A stretch of DNA of 64,000 nucleotides from Annona cherimola. Its lineage: Eukaryota; Streptophyta; Magnoliopsida; Magnoliales; Annonaceae. Location of the stretch: NCBI GenBank assembly GCA_030490835.1, contig CM059973.1, forward strand, positions 56,920,008 through 56,984,007, written 5' to 3'. The translations under genes and the position numbers were made by a program. Positions 1-10,831 of this stretch are shown here, in pieces (position 1 is the first letter of the stretch; each line of letters begins with the position of its first letter). Below the pieces are notes generated by a model, which did not search any database, was not told the DNA's origin, and saw nothing but the letters and a program-made list of their open reading frames with translations.

Positions 1-1156
1 CATTAAAAGCAACACAAAGCTCGGACGAGTCTACATCCTCTTCCGAAAATAAAAATGAGGAGATTGCTCTATTCACAAGAAAATTCAGAAAATTTGTGAG
101 GAAAGGAAAGAGCTTCGATTCCAAAGGATTCAAGGAGAGAAGCAGAAGGGAAAAGAAGAAAGAAATGACCAAGTACTATAGATGTGGAGGCGTGGGACAC
201 ATGTAAGCTCAATGTCTCACACTTGAAGAAATCAAATTAAAGGAATGATTAGAAAAGAAAGATAGAAGGAATTCTAGAAGATTTTCAAAACCTAAGAGCA
301 GAGGAATGTATGTGAATGAAGATACATCTACCATAAGCAGTTCATCAAATGAGGATCATGAAGCTGTAAACTGTGCAAAGATTTTCTTTGTGGTAAGAAT
401 AGAGGAAGAAAATATCATGAACTGCCTCACTGCAACTGATTTAGTGGAAGGATTAACTGCCTTAACTGATTGCATAAGTAGTAAAGAGGTAACTTTTAAA
501 CTTGATCATTCTAATTTCAAGTCTATTTATTCATCTAGTCATGATTGTCTCAAATGTATAGAGTTAGAAGAGTTACAAATCAAGAATCTAAGCAACAAAT
601 ATATTCAAAAAAAGAGACAATGTAACTCAACCATTGCAGTAAATCGAGAACTAGCTGAAAGAGTCAAATGCAGAGTAGAAGAGATCAAAGCTTTGAAAAA
701 TGAGATAGAAAGGTTGAAAAAAGAAAACGAAACATTAAACAAATCATTAGCCAAATTCTCTAACCCAAGGAAAAGTGATAAAAGAAGACTTTGGTATTCC
801 ACATTTGAGCAAGGTGAATGCAGCAAGAGAAATGTTCCAAAATTGGTGGAACCCCAAGCCAAGGCAATTGTTTTTCAGCACAAACCAAAAATGAACAATG
901 TTGCTTAGATTAGAAGGCCAACTTGGGAACCAAGTGTGCATGGAGCCCTACTCCAAGACTCCCAAGGGCACACAATTTCTGCAACAAATTTGGTCACAAA
1001 ATATATCAATGCAGAATTAAGAAATTATACAACCAAGGTGCTAAATTAGTTTGGGTACAAAAGAACATTGGACCTATGCCTTCAAAAGTAGAGCAATGTA
1101 GACTCCAGTGACTTACTAACCAAAATGGACATATAAAATGGATACCAAAGAGATGA
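1..1156 (+). pseudogene. Sirevirus-type copia gag relic
   Basis: This is the C-terminal part of a copia gag, cut by the window edge. It aligns by eye with residues ~230-618 of the intact gag at 55701-57557: the Ser-rich stretch before the zinc knuckle, the basic KFVRK-like segment, the knuckle, a coiled coil (~640-760) and the second Cys/His region followed by LVWVQ near 1050. In the knuckle (~175-215) the first cysteine is tyrosine and a stop follows GHM, so the motif is broken. A second stop lies in the downstream EE-rich part; the longest open piece is 306-908. The gag terminator TGA at 1154-1156 follows WIPKR and matches the terminator of the intact copy (WVPKR, stop). It is an old copy, non-functional. 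Confidence 0.85.
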
Positions 1157-1759
1157 GCTTTATGTGAATATTTTTGCAGGTTTGTCTTAGTGTAAAAGCC
1201 AACAATACATGATTCATAGATAGTGGCTACTCAAGACATATGATAGGAGACAAAGCCTTGTTCCATGATCTAAAACCATATTATGGAGGTATTGTTGCAT
1301 TTGAGAATAATGAAAAAGGAAAAATTAGTGGTAAGAAAAATATTTATGGTATTTCAAACGCATGTATAGAGGATGTGTTGTTTGTTAAAGGACTCAAACA
1401 CAAATTAATAAGTATTAGTCAATTATGTGACAAAGATTACAAAGTCATGTTTGAATCATCTATATGCAATGTCTTTGATGGAGACCACATAGTATTCAGT
1501 GGCTAAAAACATAGAAATATATATTTAGTTTCCCTTGATGAATTTGATGAAAAATGTCTTATGGCTGTTGATAATGATCCATGGGTATAGCATAAAAGAC
1601 TTGGATATATAAATATGTCAAACATTAAGAACTTATGAAAAAAGATTTTGGTAAAAGGGTTACCGAAACTCAAATATGATAAAAATAAAATGTGCAAAGC
1701 ATGTCAAGTGTCCAAACAGTCTAAGATGTCTTTCTCATATAAAAATGAAGTGTCCGATG
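1157..1759 (+). pseudogene. Sirevirus-type pol relic (protease and pre-integrase)
   Basis: The piece begins just after the gag stop and covers the aspartic protease and the GAG-pre-integrase zinc region. The protease motif reads DSGYSRHM (~1218-1241) against DSGCSRHM in the copy at 55220-55642. The next segments (ALFHDLKP, VLFVKGLKHKL, SISQLCDK, LGYINMSNIK, MCKACQVSK) follow the intact order. Stops replace tryptophan before the DSG motif (TGA) and in the WHKRLG motif (TAG), and another TGA follows NIKNL. Homology to the integrase stops at ~1759, where the sequence passes directly into LTR sequence. Most of integrase, all of RT and RNase H were therefore lost in one deletion. Confidence 0.85.
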
Positions 1760-2260
1760 AAAACATATGACAAATTAAGCACAATCCATGTTTTGATGAT
1801 TAAAAACTCAATTTGAGTAAATCAAGGTACTAATGAGGTATTAAGTATTTTCAAGGATTACAAAGTTCAAAGATCAAAGCTTGGCAGGTTAAGTCTCATG
1901 CCAAGTCAACTTAGGTGAAGTCGATACCGAAGTCGACTTCAACATCGACTTCGAGGCTTCCTTTTTTGATAGCGCTTAAATTTGGACACCTGAGTAGACG
2001 AAGTCACAACCGAAGTCGACTTCGGTTGCGACTTAGGTGAAGTCGCAAGATCAAGTCGACTCTATCTGCGAATTGGGATATCTTCAGGGACTAGAGCTAA
2101 GGCTGTCAATGTCAAGTTCCATTCCAAGTCGACCTCATCATGCAACTTGGGTGAAGTCGCACCTGAAGTCGACTCAGACCCTCGACTTGAAGGAAACAGT
2201 AAATCAAGATTATCCTAAACACTATACTCAGAAAGATAAAGTCCAAATCATGAAAGAACG
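1760..2260 (+). mobile_element. Sirevirus LTR fragment (3' LTR of the left relic)
   Basis: The start matches the reverse complement of the LTR end near 59585-59625: the shared string GACAAATTAAGCACAATC, then TGTTTTGATGATTAA and CTCAATTTGAG. It lacks about the first ten LTR bases because of the deletion junction. From ~1915 to 2190 it carries several copies of the AAGTCGACTT palindrome typical of these LTRs (for example near 1940, 2010, 2055 and 2165). Homology fades near 2260 and the LTR end is not recognisable. Confidence 0.75.
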
Positions 2261-2412
2261 ACAAGCTTGAGCCAAGGCTACATTAAGTTTTTATCAAATG
2301 TTCGAGAAAGATTGACCAAGCTCAAGTGTCAATGACTTAGTTGGCATGGCGTAATAGTCCCACAGCCGTTTGACAAGTATAGAGGAGATTCTGCGTAAAA
2401 AGCAAAAGTCTT

Positions 2413-2435
2413 AGAAGAAGAAGAAGAAGAAGAAG
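2413..2435 (+). repeat. (GAA)n microsatellite
   Basis: About seven perfect trinucleotide units of AGA/GAA. It lies just beyond the Sirevirus LTR fragment and has no evident function. Confidence 0.9.
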
Positions 2436-2599
2436 GCTTTGAAAAAGTGCTCTAAGAGAAAGGTTAACCCAAAGAACAACCTCTTTTATGGGACTCGTTA
2501 TTTATAATATCCCCTGTTGTAGAACCTAGTGGTAGGGAATTGTGTGAGTTTATGTGCTTCGCACATTGCTCTTTGTCATACTTGATGTAGACTCTACGC

Positions 2600-3445
2600 A
2601 TGGCAGATGTTAAGGATAGGTCATGGAGGATAGCTTATGTGCTAGAGAAATTCTCAACACCAAGAGAGAGGATTGTGTCACCGGCTTCTTGCACACTAAG
2701 GGTGTAGCTTTAATTAACCCAAATGACATCTTCATAGGTCACTTTCTTGATCCCGTTAAGTCATTTAGTGAGCCCAAAGTTTTCTCATCGAGCTTTTGTG
2801 CTCATGCCTGCAAAGGCTATCTTGGCAACATCTTCGACCTCTAAGAATGGAACTAACAAATAGTGGGATAACACTTGGACATGCTCATGGATGCAAGTAT
2901 TAATGACACTATCATGGCCACGGGCGAAGCTTTTTGGAAGTTTTCCAATGTCATCAACAAGTACTTAAGCTTCTAGTTACCGGTGACTAACTCATTTATT
3001 TTTCTATTTAGCAAGATGGGAATTACTTTGTGCAATCTTAAGGATTTTTAAGGGTCACTCATGGGTGTGGCCCTTATGAATAAGTGTGTGTCACCTAATA
3101 CCATCCTTAATCAAGATCCTTTTACTATTAAGATTCTCCACATTCTGCATAATATGTATGAGTGGAAAACATGGATAAGTTTACTCTGACAAGTTGGGTT
3201 GAGCTTTTCTCGCTAATCTCTATGCCACGAGAGTCAGATGCTAGCTTGACTTTTCACAATGAAGAATTCATTTATCGAGTTAAAACTGAAAGGAGGATGG
3301 TTATATCTTACTATCTCTTGAATGCTTACATTAGATTGAACCAAAGTGGACATAGCCCTCTTTCCTTGGGGATTGTTTGGGAATGTCGAAAACATTGTGA
3401 TGTTTTTTCGCTATTGCAAAAATTCAAGATGTGGAATGTATAATT
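2600..3445 (+). pseudogene. degenerate coding relic, possibly plant-mobile-domain-like
   Basis: Open pieces (2623-2844 and 3162-3443) and the sequence between them read as a decayed protein. The stretch ~2925-3100 gives FWKFSNVINKYL, then LFSKMGITLCNLKDF and VALMNKCVSPN. That order (an amphipathic helix, then a 'G-I-x-L-x-D/N-L-x-x' segment, then a 'PN' loop) resembles plant mobile domain proteins found in plant transposons. Several in-frame stops are present. The same old sequence probably continues after solo LTRs A, B and D (4863-5161, 7921-9370, 10832-12540). The family assignment is from memory of the pattern and is weak; that it is coding-derived is more certain. Confidence 0.35.
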
Positions 3446-3522
3446 CGGACCAGTAGCAGCCAAAGTAGCAAACGACGGTTGAGAATGCTAGCTAGAAGCA
3501 AGCAACAGTTGTTGACGACATT

Positions 3523-4862
3523 TGTTAAGTCACTTTTATATTATTTATTTTGAATATTATTTACAAAGAATTTGAGTGTTTAAGATTATTTGAATTGTAT
3601 TTTGATTGATTTGGCTTTATTTACCATATAATACTCATAATTGATTTATCGAGTGCAAAATCAAGTGAAATCGATGCAAAACATGAATAATTCTTTGAGA
3701 GTTGAATCATGACGACCAAGATCTACTCAATTTGATGATTTTGAAGAATTAAGAGGAGGTAAAGTAGTGATCAAAATAGCTTAGAATATGTTTCACTTGA
3801 GAACTAATAACTTCTTAGGTCTGGTACAAAAATTCAGAGTAAACTAACTAAACCAAAGACCAACACAACTTAAGCCGTGTTGCACATTGGTTGCACAATT
3901 CTTAGTCCATTTTAGACTATGTGCACAAATAATTCCCTGTACTGTATATAAACACCCCCTTGGAACGTCCTAAGGATCCTACAACATCTCTAGAGCTTGG
4001 GTTAAGGCCCGGCGAGTGAGAAAGGGCATAGAGTATGAGGCAAGGAGCGAGACGGCACGTTGCTTAGACTTATTAGGACACCATTTGAGCTTTCAATCAA
4101 TAAGCTTTCTTTTCTTCTTTTCTTTTGATTATATTATCTTGTTTGTGATGAGTTTGAGAACAATTTTATTTGATGTTTGGGTTTAATCATAAATATGCTA
4201 GGACAAACTCGCTATCTAGGGCTTAGGATGTAACATGAGTACAATATAGCCAATATTATGATTTTAATTTATTTATGAATGATATTGTGGGCTAATTTAA
4301 TATTTTGTGATTTAATATTTGTTTGCTATGAAGGCCTACATTTGGTAATGATTCTCACATATTAGGTGAAGGAATCGAAATGTGGAAGTCTAATTTATGA
4401 TAAACAAGATATTCAACCTAAAAATCTAAAGTCATAAAAATAGGCATCATAACCTTGAGGAGTCTCATGAACTTCCACAGAACTTAATAGATTCTAATTA
4501 ACTTAATTTCATGAAAATAAGAGGTTGAAAATATTCAGGTATACCTTGTAGGTTTCGACAGAAGGTGCAATGACAAAATAGGGATAGTTCTCCTTAACGC
4601 TTAATAATTATTCCACTTATCTATTGTAATTGTTGCATGTGAAACCCAAGACTCTAGGTACTTTCATCTCCTGATTTTTAATTCCTTGTTCTGCATTCTT
4701 AAGATCAACCTCCTTCTTTTGACATTTCTTTCCTTTTACTTTATTCTCTCTATGTTTCATATAACTGCTTAAATCCAATGTATTAAATTCCGAATTTTCT
4801 GTGGATCGATATTTTATATATTATAATCTACAACCTATGCACTTGTAGAGCGATTGCTAACA
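3523..4862 (+). mobile_element. solo LTR A (gypsy-like, short-U3 type)
   Basis: The LTR begins TGTTAAGTCAC and ends TTGCTAACA. It aligns along its length with LTR C (6041-7381). A TATA box (TGTATATAAACACC) lies near 3944, and the conserved CAATCAATAAGCTTTC, a likely polyadenylation signal region, near 4096. The U5 ends in the conserved 'ctacaacctatgcacttg' region. Flanks are ACATT (3518-3522) and GCATC (4863-4867), a decayed target-site duplication. No internal domain follows, so it is a solo LTR. Confidence 0.8.
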
Positions 4863-4867
4863 GCATC

Positions 4868-5156
4868 CATGAGAATGGTTGGTATGCCTAGCAGAGCGTA
4901 GACAACTGGCAATGGTGAAATGATAACATTTTCATGAATGTACTCAACAATATGAAAATTTTTAAGATTACTGGCTAATTTTTTGCTTTACTAAACAGAT
5001 CCTTCGTCGTGGGTCTCCATTTTGAAATACTCATCTTCTGCCGAGCATGAGTTATAGAAATGGTCTTGCCTCCTAATTACTTGTGAATGACTCAAGACAA
5101 GAGACCCGCAATGGCGCTACATGTTGCATGCGAGATCTATCAAGAGATCAAATCAC
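4868..5156 (+). other. inter-LTR remnant without a recognisable gene
   Basis: Moderate-complexity sequence between solo LTRs A and B. It is probably part of the old coding relic in which both inserted, since it has short open stretches in the plus direction. No motif can be named. Confidence 0.4.
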
Positions 5157-5161
5157 ATCAT

Positions 5162-7915
5162 TGTTGCAATCTATCAACAAATGCACGAGTTATAAATTGT
5201 AGTATATAAAACATTGATCTCATGGGGAATTCAAGACTTAAGATGTTTGTTTTCAAACACTTATATCAAAAACAAAGAGGATTTGAGTAAAAGGAAAGAA
5301 ATAATAAAAAAAAAGATTGTTCTTAAGAATATAGAATGAAGAATTAAAAGTCAAAGGATGCGATCACCTAGGATCTAGAATTTCACATGTGGCGTCTACA
5401 ATGGATATGTGAAGTGCTCATTTAATACAGATATTATATGTCAAAGGAAACAAACCTTAGATTATCTTTGCACCTTCTCTCAAAACTTACAAAACATAAC
5501 CCTAATGTATTAATAACCAACTATTCTTATGGGATTAAGTCACTTAGGATTCATTAAGTTCTTTGACTACTCATGAGATTCTTCAAGGTCATCATACCTA
5601 TTCTTATAGTCTTACATTTTGAGGTTTAATATCTTGATTGTCGCATATCAAAGTTTCACTTTTTGGTTACTTCACCTAATATAAAGGAATCGTTGTTAAA
5701 GTGGGAGCTCAAATACTAGGTAAGTATTAAATCATAAAATCTTAAATTAACAACTAATATCCTTCATAAATAAATCAAAATCGCAATATCCTTTACATTT
5801 TACGCACACTCATGTGTATAATAAAAATCAAATATAAAATTATATTGTATTCAAAGTCCATCACAAATAAGATAATTAAATTAAAAGAAAAGAATAAAAT
5901 GAAAGCTTATTGATTAGAAGCTCACATTTCCCCAGGAGGTTGTTCGTATAGATTTTCAAAGGAGATTTGTGCACAGAGTCTATTTTGTACTCAAAACTGC
6001 GTAGCTAGGGCCCCACACGGATTGAATCGTGTGGCACCCATGTAGAGTCACATTTATATTATGAATTTTCATTATTAATTGAGAAGAATTTGAGTGTTTA
6101 AGATACTTTAAATCATATTTTGATTGATTTAGCTTTACAAAGCATAAAACACTCATGATTGACTGATTTTTGTAACGCAAGAGGAATACGTGCAATTTCA
6201 GTATACAACATGGACAAATTGATAAGCATCGATGAAAGCGGGAGTAAATTGCAAATTCAAGACTCAAATCTGATGCAAAATTATGTTTAAAGCGAGACAC
6301 TATTCATACACAATTACTGTTCATGCATTGCACTATTCATGTGCATTGTTCACACACACTGTTCATGTGCACTATTTATGCGCACTATTCACGTTACTGT
6401 TCATGCACAATTCTCAGTCCATTTTTGACTATGTGCGCAAGTTGCCTACTGGAACCCTATAAAAACACCTCCTAGGAACGTCCCAAAGAATCAGAGAACG
6501 TCCTGGGAGCTTGGGTTAAAGTCCGGAGAGCTAGAGAAGGCGTAGAGCATGAAACAAGAGGAGAGGCGGCAAGTTGCTTGAGGCGGTTGAGACACCATTC
6601 GGGCTTCCAATCAATAAGCTTTCTTTTTTTTCTTCGATTTTGACTTAGTTGTCTTGTTTGTGATGGACTTAGAATACAATATTATTTTGTATTTTATTTT
6701 TATTATAAATATGCTAGGTTAAACCTTTAATCTAGGGCTTAGGATGTAGCATACGTATAATGCAGTGAATATTGTGGTTTGATTTGTTTATGAATGATAT
6801 TGTGTTAATTTAATATCTTGTGATTTAACACTTGCTTAGTATCAAGGCTTACACTGTGGCAATGATTTCCATATATTAGGTGATGGAACTGAGATATAGA
6901 AGTCTAATATATGAAAATCAAGATATTAAACCTAGAAGTCTAAGACCATGAGAATAGGCATGATGACCTTGAGGAATTCCATGAACTTCCACAGAACTTA
7001 GTAGATTCTAATTGACTTAATCCCATGAGAATAGGTGGTTAAGAAGATTAGGATATGTCGTGTAGGTTTTGAGAGAAGGTACAAGGATAATTTAGGGATA
7101 GTTCTCCTTTAATACATAATATCTGGATTAAAACAACACTCTATGTATTCATTGCAGAAGACGTATGTGAAATCCTAGATCCTAGGTGCTCTCAATCTTG
7201 TGATTTCTAATCCCTATTCTACGTTCTACAGATAAATTTTTCTTTTTCCTATTCTTTCTTCTCCTTATCTTATTTGGTTAGAAAGTGTTTAGATCCAACG
7301 TCCTAAGTCTCAAATTCCCTGTAGATCGATATTTATATACTACAATCTACAACCCGTGCACTTGCAGTGAGATTACGAACAACCCAGATCCACATGGTTC
7401 AATTATGTGGTACTCTGATGTACTCAGCTTACTCCAAAATTTTGAGGTCTTGCTGCTCATTTTACTCTGATTAGTGTTGAAACTTCCTCAAGATCATCAT
7501 TTTAACTCCTTTAGGTACTTAAAAATCATCAAATCAAATGTGATCTTGGTCCTTGAGTTTTAAACTTTTCAAAATAGATGCACATTATTCTGAAATGAAT
7601 GGATTAGCTTCAACTGACTATAACTTTTTATCTGGGTACAAGAACTGCAACATATAAATGAAAAGCATTTTTTGAGTCGTCGATGTGGCAACTCAGGCAA
7701 ACCCAGTTGAGCTTGTTTTCAATATCGAAATTCACTTTTCTTATGATTTAGGACCCCGAATTTGCACATATTTTCCTACTTTGCACTAATCAATCAATTG
7801 TGAGTGTTTTGTGCTAAATAAATCTAAATCAATCAAAATATGATTCAAAATATTTTAAACACTTAAATTCTTCTCAAATTAATATTTAAGTAGGTAATAT
7901 AAAATTGACTTAATA
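5162..7915 (-). mobile_element. solo LTR B, interrupted by solo LTR C
   Basis: This is a reverse-oriented copy of the same LTR family as A and C. On the plus strand it starts TGTTGCAATC, the reverse complement of the GATTGC(G)AACA end, and finishes GACTTAATA (terminal CA decayed to TA). Its two parts are 5162-6040 and 7387-7915, about 1.41 kb in total. Flanks ATCAT (5157-5161) and GTCAT (7916-7920) match at 4 of 5 positions. LTR C lies inside with its own perfect duplication, so B is older than C. Confidence 0.82.
6041..7381 (+). mobile_element. solo LTR C nested in LTR B
   Basis: 1341 bp, from TGTAGAGTCAC to TTACGAACA, flanked by a perfect 5-bp duplication ACCCA (6036-6040 and 7382-7386). 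U3 (6041 to ~6450) includes a cluster of ACTGTTCATG/ACTATTCA-type repeats at 6303-6410. The TATA box CCTATAAAAACACC is near 6458 and the conserved CAATCAATAAGCTTTC near 6610. It is a clean solo LTR produced by LTR-LTR recombination. Confidence 0.92.
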
Positions 7916-7920
7916 GTCAT

Positions 7921-9370
7921 CTATTTTGAAGATGGCCTAGGTGACATCCGGACCTATTTCCTAACAAATTTTCTTGTTACATAGATCAAGTTCTACTTCC
8001 TGTGGGTTTATAGAGTTGAAGAAGTGATCAAATTTTCTTATTATAATTTGATAATGAAGAAGTTCTCGCAGCAGAACTTATTCAACATGGGATTGGAGGC
8101 AACCATCAATGAACTTCTGAAAATCTCTCATTTTGAAAAGATGTTTAAGATGGTGTCGACTTTAGAGTGGTCTTCAAAGATTTTGCTCTCTCTCTTCTTT
8201 TATACCTTCTTACATGAAGAGAAGGCCCATGATTCAAGGTTGAGTCTACTATCTACACCATTTTATGATACCATTCAATTATGATCAGAATGTACTGGTG
8301 AGGATGCCCATTGTATCAAGGCAGCTGAAAGAAAATGAATTTTGGTTATAGCATTGGCTTTTAGCTTGCTGCCATTTTGAGGACATCTAATTTGAGTGTC
8401 ATCTGTTCTTCCTAGCAAAAATGATTAGGAAGTGAAGCTTCCAAAGATTATGTTCATTGGTATATAATTCAAGCAACAATAATTGTTAAAGAACTTCCAG
8501 CAAAGTCTCTTTTCTGGGCCTTTCGACTATTAGATCTTACTTCGAACTAGTAGGAGGTTGGACTAGTGATGCCTGAGGAGCTACACATGCTCAAGGAACC
8601 TGATTACGTTAAAAACACCCTTTCTTATTAATGAGATCAATTTATCCTCCCCTCTAAAAGTTTTTTTATCTTTCAAATGTTATTGCAAATGGTCGAATAC
8701 AATTTGTAAATAGATGGGGATGAGGAATAGGAAGCTAACATTCAAACAATTGAAAAGATGCAATCTGTTACCACAACAACGCAACATTATGAGTCAACAA
8801 AGAAGAGAGGTGACTTTGACCATTGTAAAGTCTCCACTTCCTTCACTTATCTTTTTTTATATCCTTTCTTGGGTTTTTATAGGTTATTTTGGCTTTCTTG
8901 CACGAACTAAATGCATATATCTACCTAGGTCGATCACCAGGTTTTGGTTACCCGATCGGTAAGCCAATTCAGTGGTTGCGGTGATAACATCAGGGATTTA
9001 AGAGACTCATTCTCCAAAGAGAATGGCTATAGGCTAAGAGAAGGAGTCAACAAAGAAAGTTCCTTAAAATTAAAAGACCAAATGGTTGCTAAAGACCTCA
9101 TTGGTGAGAAATCTCCAGTCTAAATCCTCTTAGAGGAGAGTAAGATTAGCACGACTTCTAAAAAAGAGGTCAGCCATAAAGCTGGAGGCTAAGAACAAGA
9201 CACCATGACTTCTTTTGAGAAGAGCCAAGCTGGGGTTGGAGATTGATCACAACACTTAAAAGAGGGTGAGAGTGAAGCTGAAGTGGAGGGAAACTATAGC
9301 ATTGTTGCCTTCTCCTGCAAGAGGATGCTCTCTTGTAGGTGGGTTGTGTAGTGAGGCTTTGATGCCTGTT
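7921..9370 (+). pseudogene. degenerate coding relic between LTRs B and D
   Basis: Plus-strand open pieces at 8024-8284 (86 codons) and 8714-8962, with coding-like text between them broken by stops. Fragments read LFNMGLEATINELL, FEKMFKMVSTLEWSSK and FLHEEKAHDSRLS. The sequence probably continues the 2.6-3.4 kb relic, because the solo LTRs between them are later insertions. No catalytic motif is seen. It could be an old non-autonomous element ORF; I cannot name the family. Confidence 0.35.
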
Positions 9371-9375
9371 ATGTC

Positions 9376-10826
9376 GGTTGCATACATTACATTTCAAGTA
9401 TTTTCATGGTCAAATCATTGGTTTATTTATAAATTTGTGAGCTCAAATGATAAAAATTGCCCAGCTAATCACAAGATACTTAAAATTAGGCTGATGTGTG
9501 TGAATTCAAGAAAATGAGCTGCAAAATGAGTGTGAATCATGAAGAATTAAAGTTTGAGAATCAAGATGCATTCAATTAGATGAAATTGAATATTACAAAT
9601 GAGCTAAATCAGTGATTAAAATGGGCAAGTTCTGACATGGTTCAAGGTATGTCAAGCAACAAATTAGCAAAAACTAGAGAAAGAGAATCACCATCAGAGT
9701 GAAACATGGCATACCTGGGAAACATGGCTTAATCCTTGTTTGGCTCTACGTAGCAGAAGGAAATCTATTTTGCGCGTGTTTTTTTCATAATTTTTGAGAA
9801 CTCTCTATATAAAGACTTATTAAGCACAAATTATGGCCTCTTAGGACATGGTTTTAAACAACGAATGGCGGCTAGGGTTTGGAGAAAAGACGAGAGCCAA
9901 AGAGATAAGAAAGAAGACGTAATTTTAGTGAGGGCTATTGAAGACACCATCGAATACTCAATCCATAAGCTTTCTTTTTTTTATTATCTTGGATTGATGG
10001 ATTCTTTCAATGATCTTGTATTGTTGTTTGGATTAATTCAAATCATGTTTTTCAAAATTTATTTTCTAGGGTTTAAGATATAACCCATGACACTATATTT
10101 TGGTGATTGGTTTTTACTAGTTTATGAAGGATATTTATGTTAATTTAGTATCTTTTAATTTTAATGCTTGCTTAGTGTTAAGGCCTGCATGACATGATTT
10201 TATATAATAGATGAAGGAATCAAGAGGTAGAAGTCTAATACATGATAATTAGTATATTAAACCTACAAGTCTAAACCATGAAATGGGCATAACAACATTA
10301 AATTTTTTTATAAATTACTACATAACTTAATGAATTCTGATCGACATAATTTCATGAGAATATGTGGTCATAAATTTTAGGATATGTCTTTCATGCCTCA
10401 GGAGAAGATGTAAAATTACACTAGGATTTGTTCTCCTTTAATATGAGTTATCTAGATTAAATAAGCCAGCCAGTTATCTATCACATAAATGTCACGAGAT
10501 GTAAAATTACACTAGGATTTGTTCTCCTTTAATATGAGTTATCCAGATTAAATAAGCGTGCCAGTTATCTATCTCATAAATGTCACATGTGATATTTTTG
10601 ATCCTAGATCTTCGATATCCCTTTCTCCAAAATCTTGTACACATCATGAGAACAGCAATGTTTTTCTCTTTTCTTAGATTATTCATAGGTTTTATTATAT
10701 CTCTTTATTTTCTATTGTCTAAGATGATTGAATTTATTATAATCTAGATTTTAACCCGATCCTCATGGGAACGATCTTTTATATACTATAGACTATGATT
10801 TATGTACTTACAAATAACCCACAACA
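9376..10826 (+). mobile_element. solo LTR D (same family as A-C)
   Basis: 1451 bp, flanked by a perfect duplication ATGTC (9371-9375 and 10827-10831). The first base of the terminal TG has decayed (GGTTGCATAC); the end reads CCCACAACA. TATA is at CTCTATATAAAG near 9804, and CAATCCATAAGCTTTC near 9959. It contains an internal tandem duplication at 10406-10590. Confidence 0.88.
10406..10590 (+). repeat. tandem duplication of ~93 bp inside LTR D
   Basis: The segment starting GAGATGTAAAATTACAC, covering TTTGTTCTCCTTTAATATG and ending ATAAATGTCAC, occurs twice in a row, with a few substitutions between copies. The other family members have it once. Confidence 0.85.
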
Positions 10827-10831
10827 ATGTC

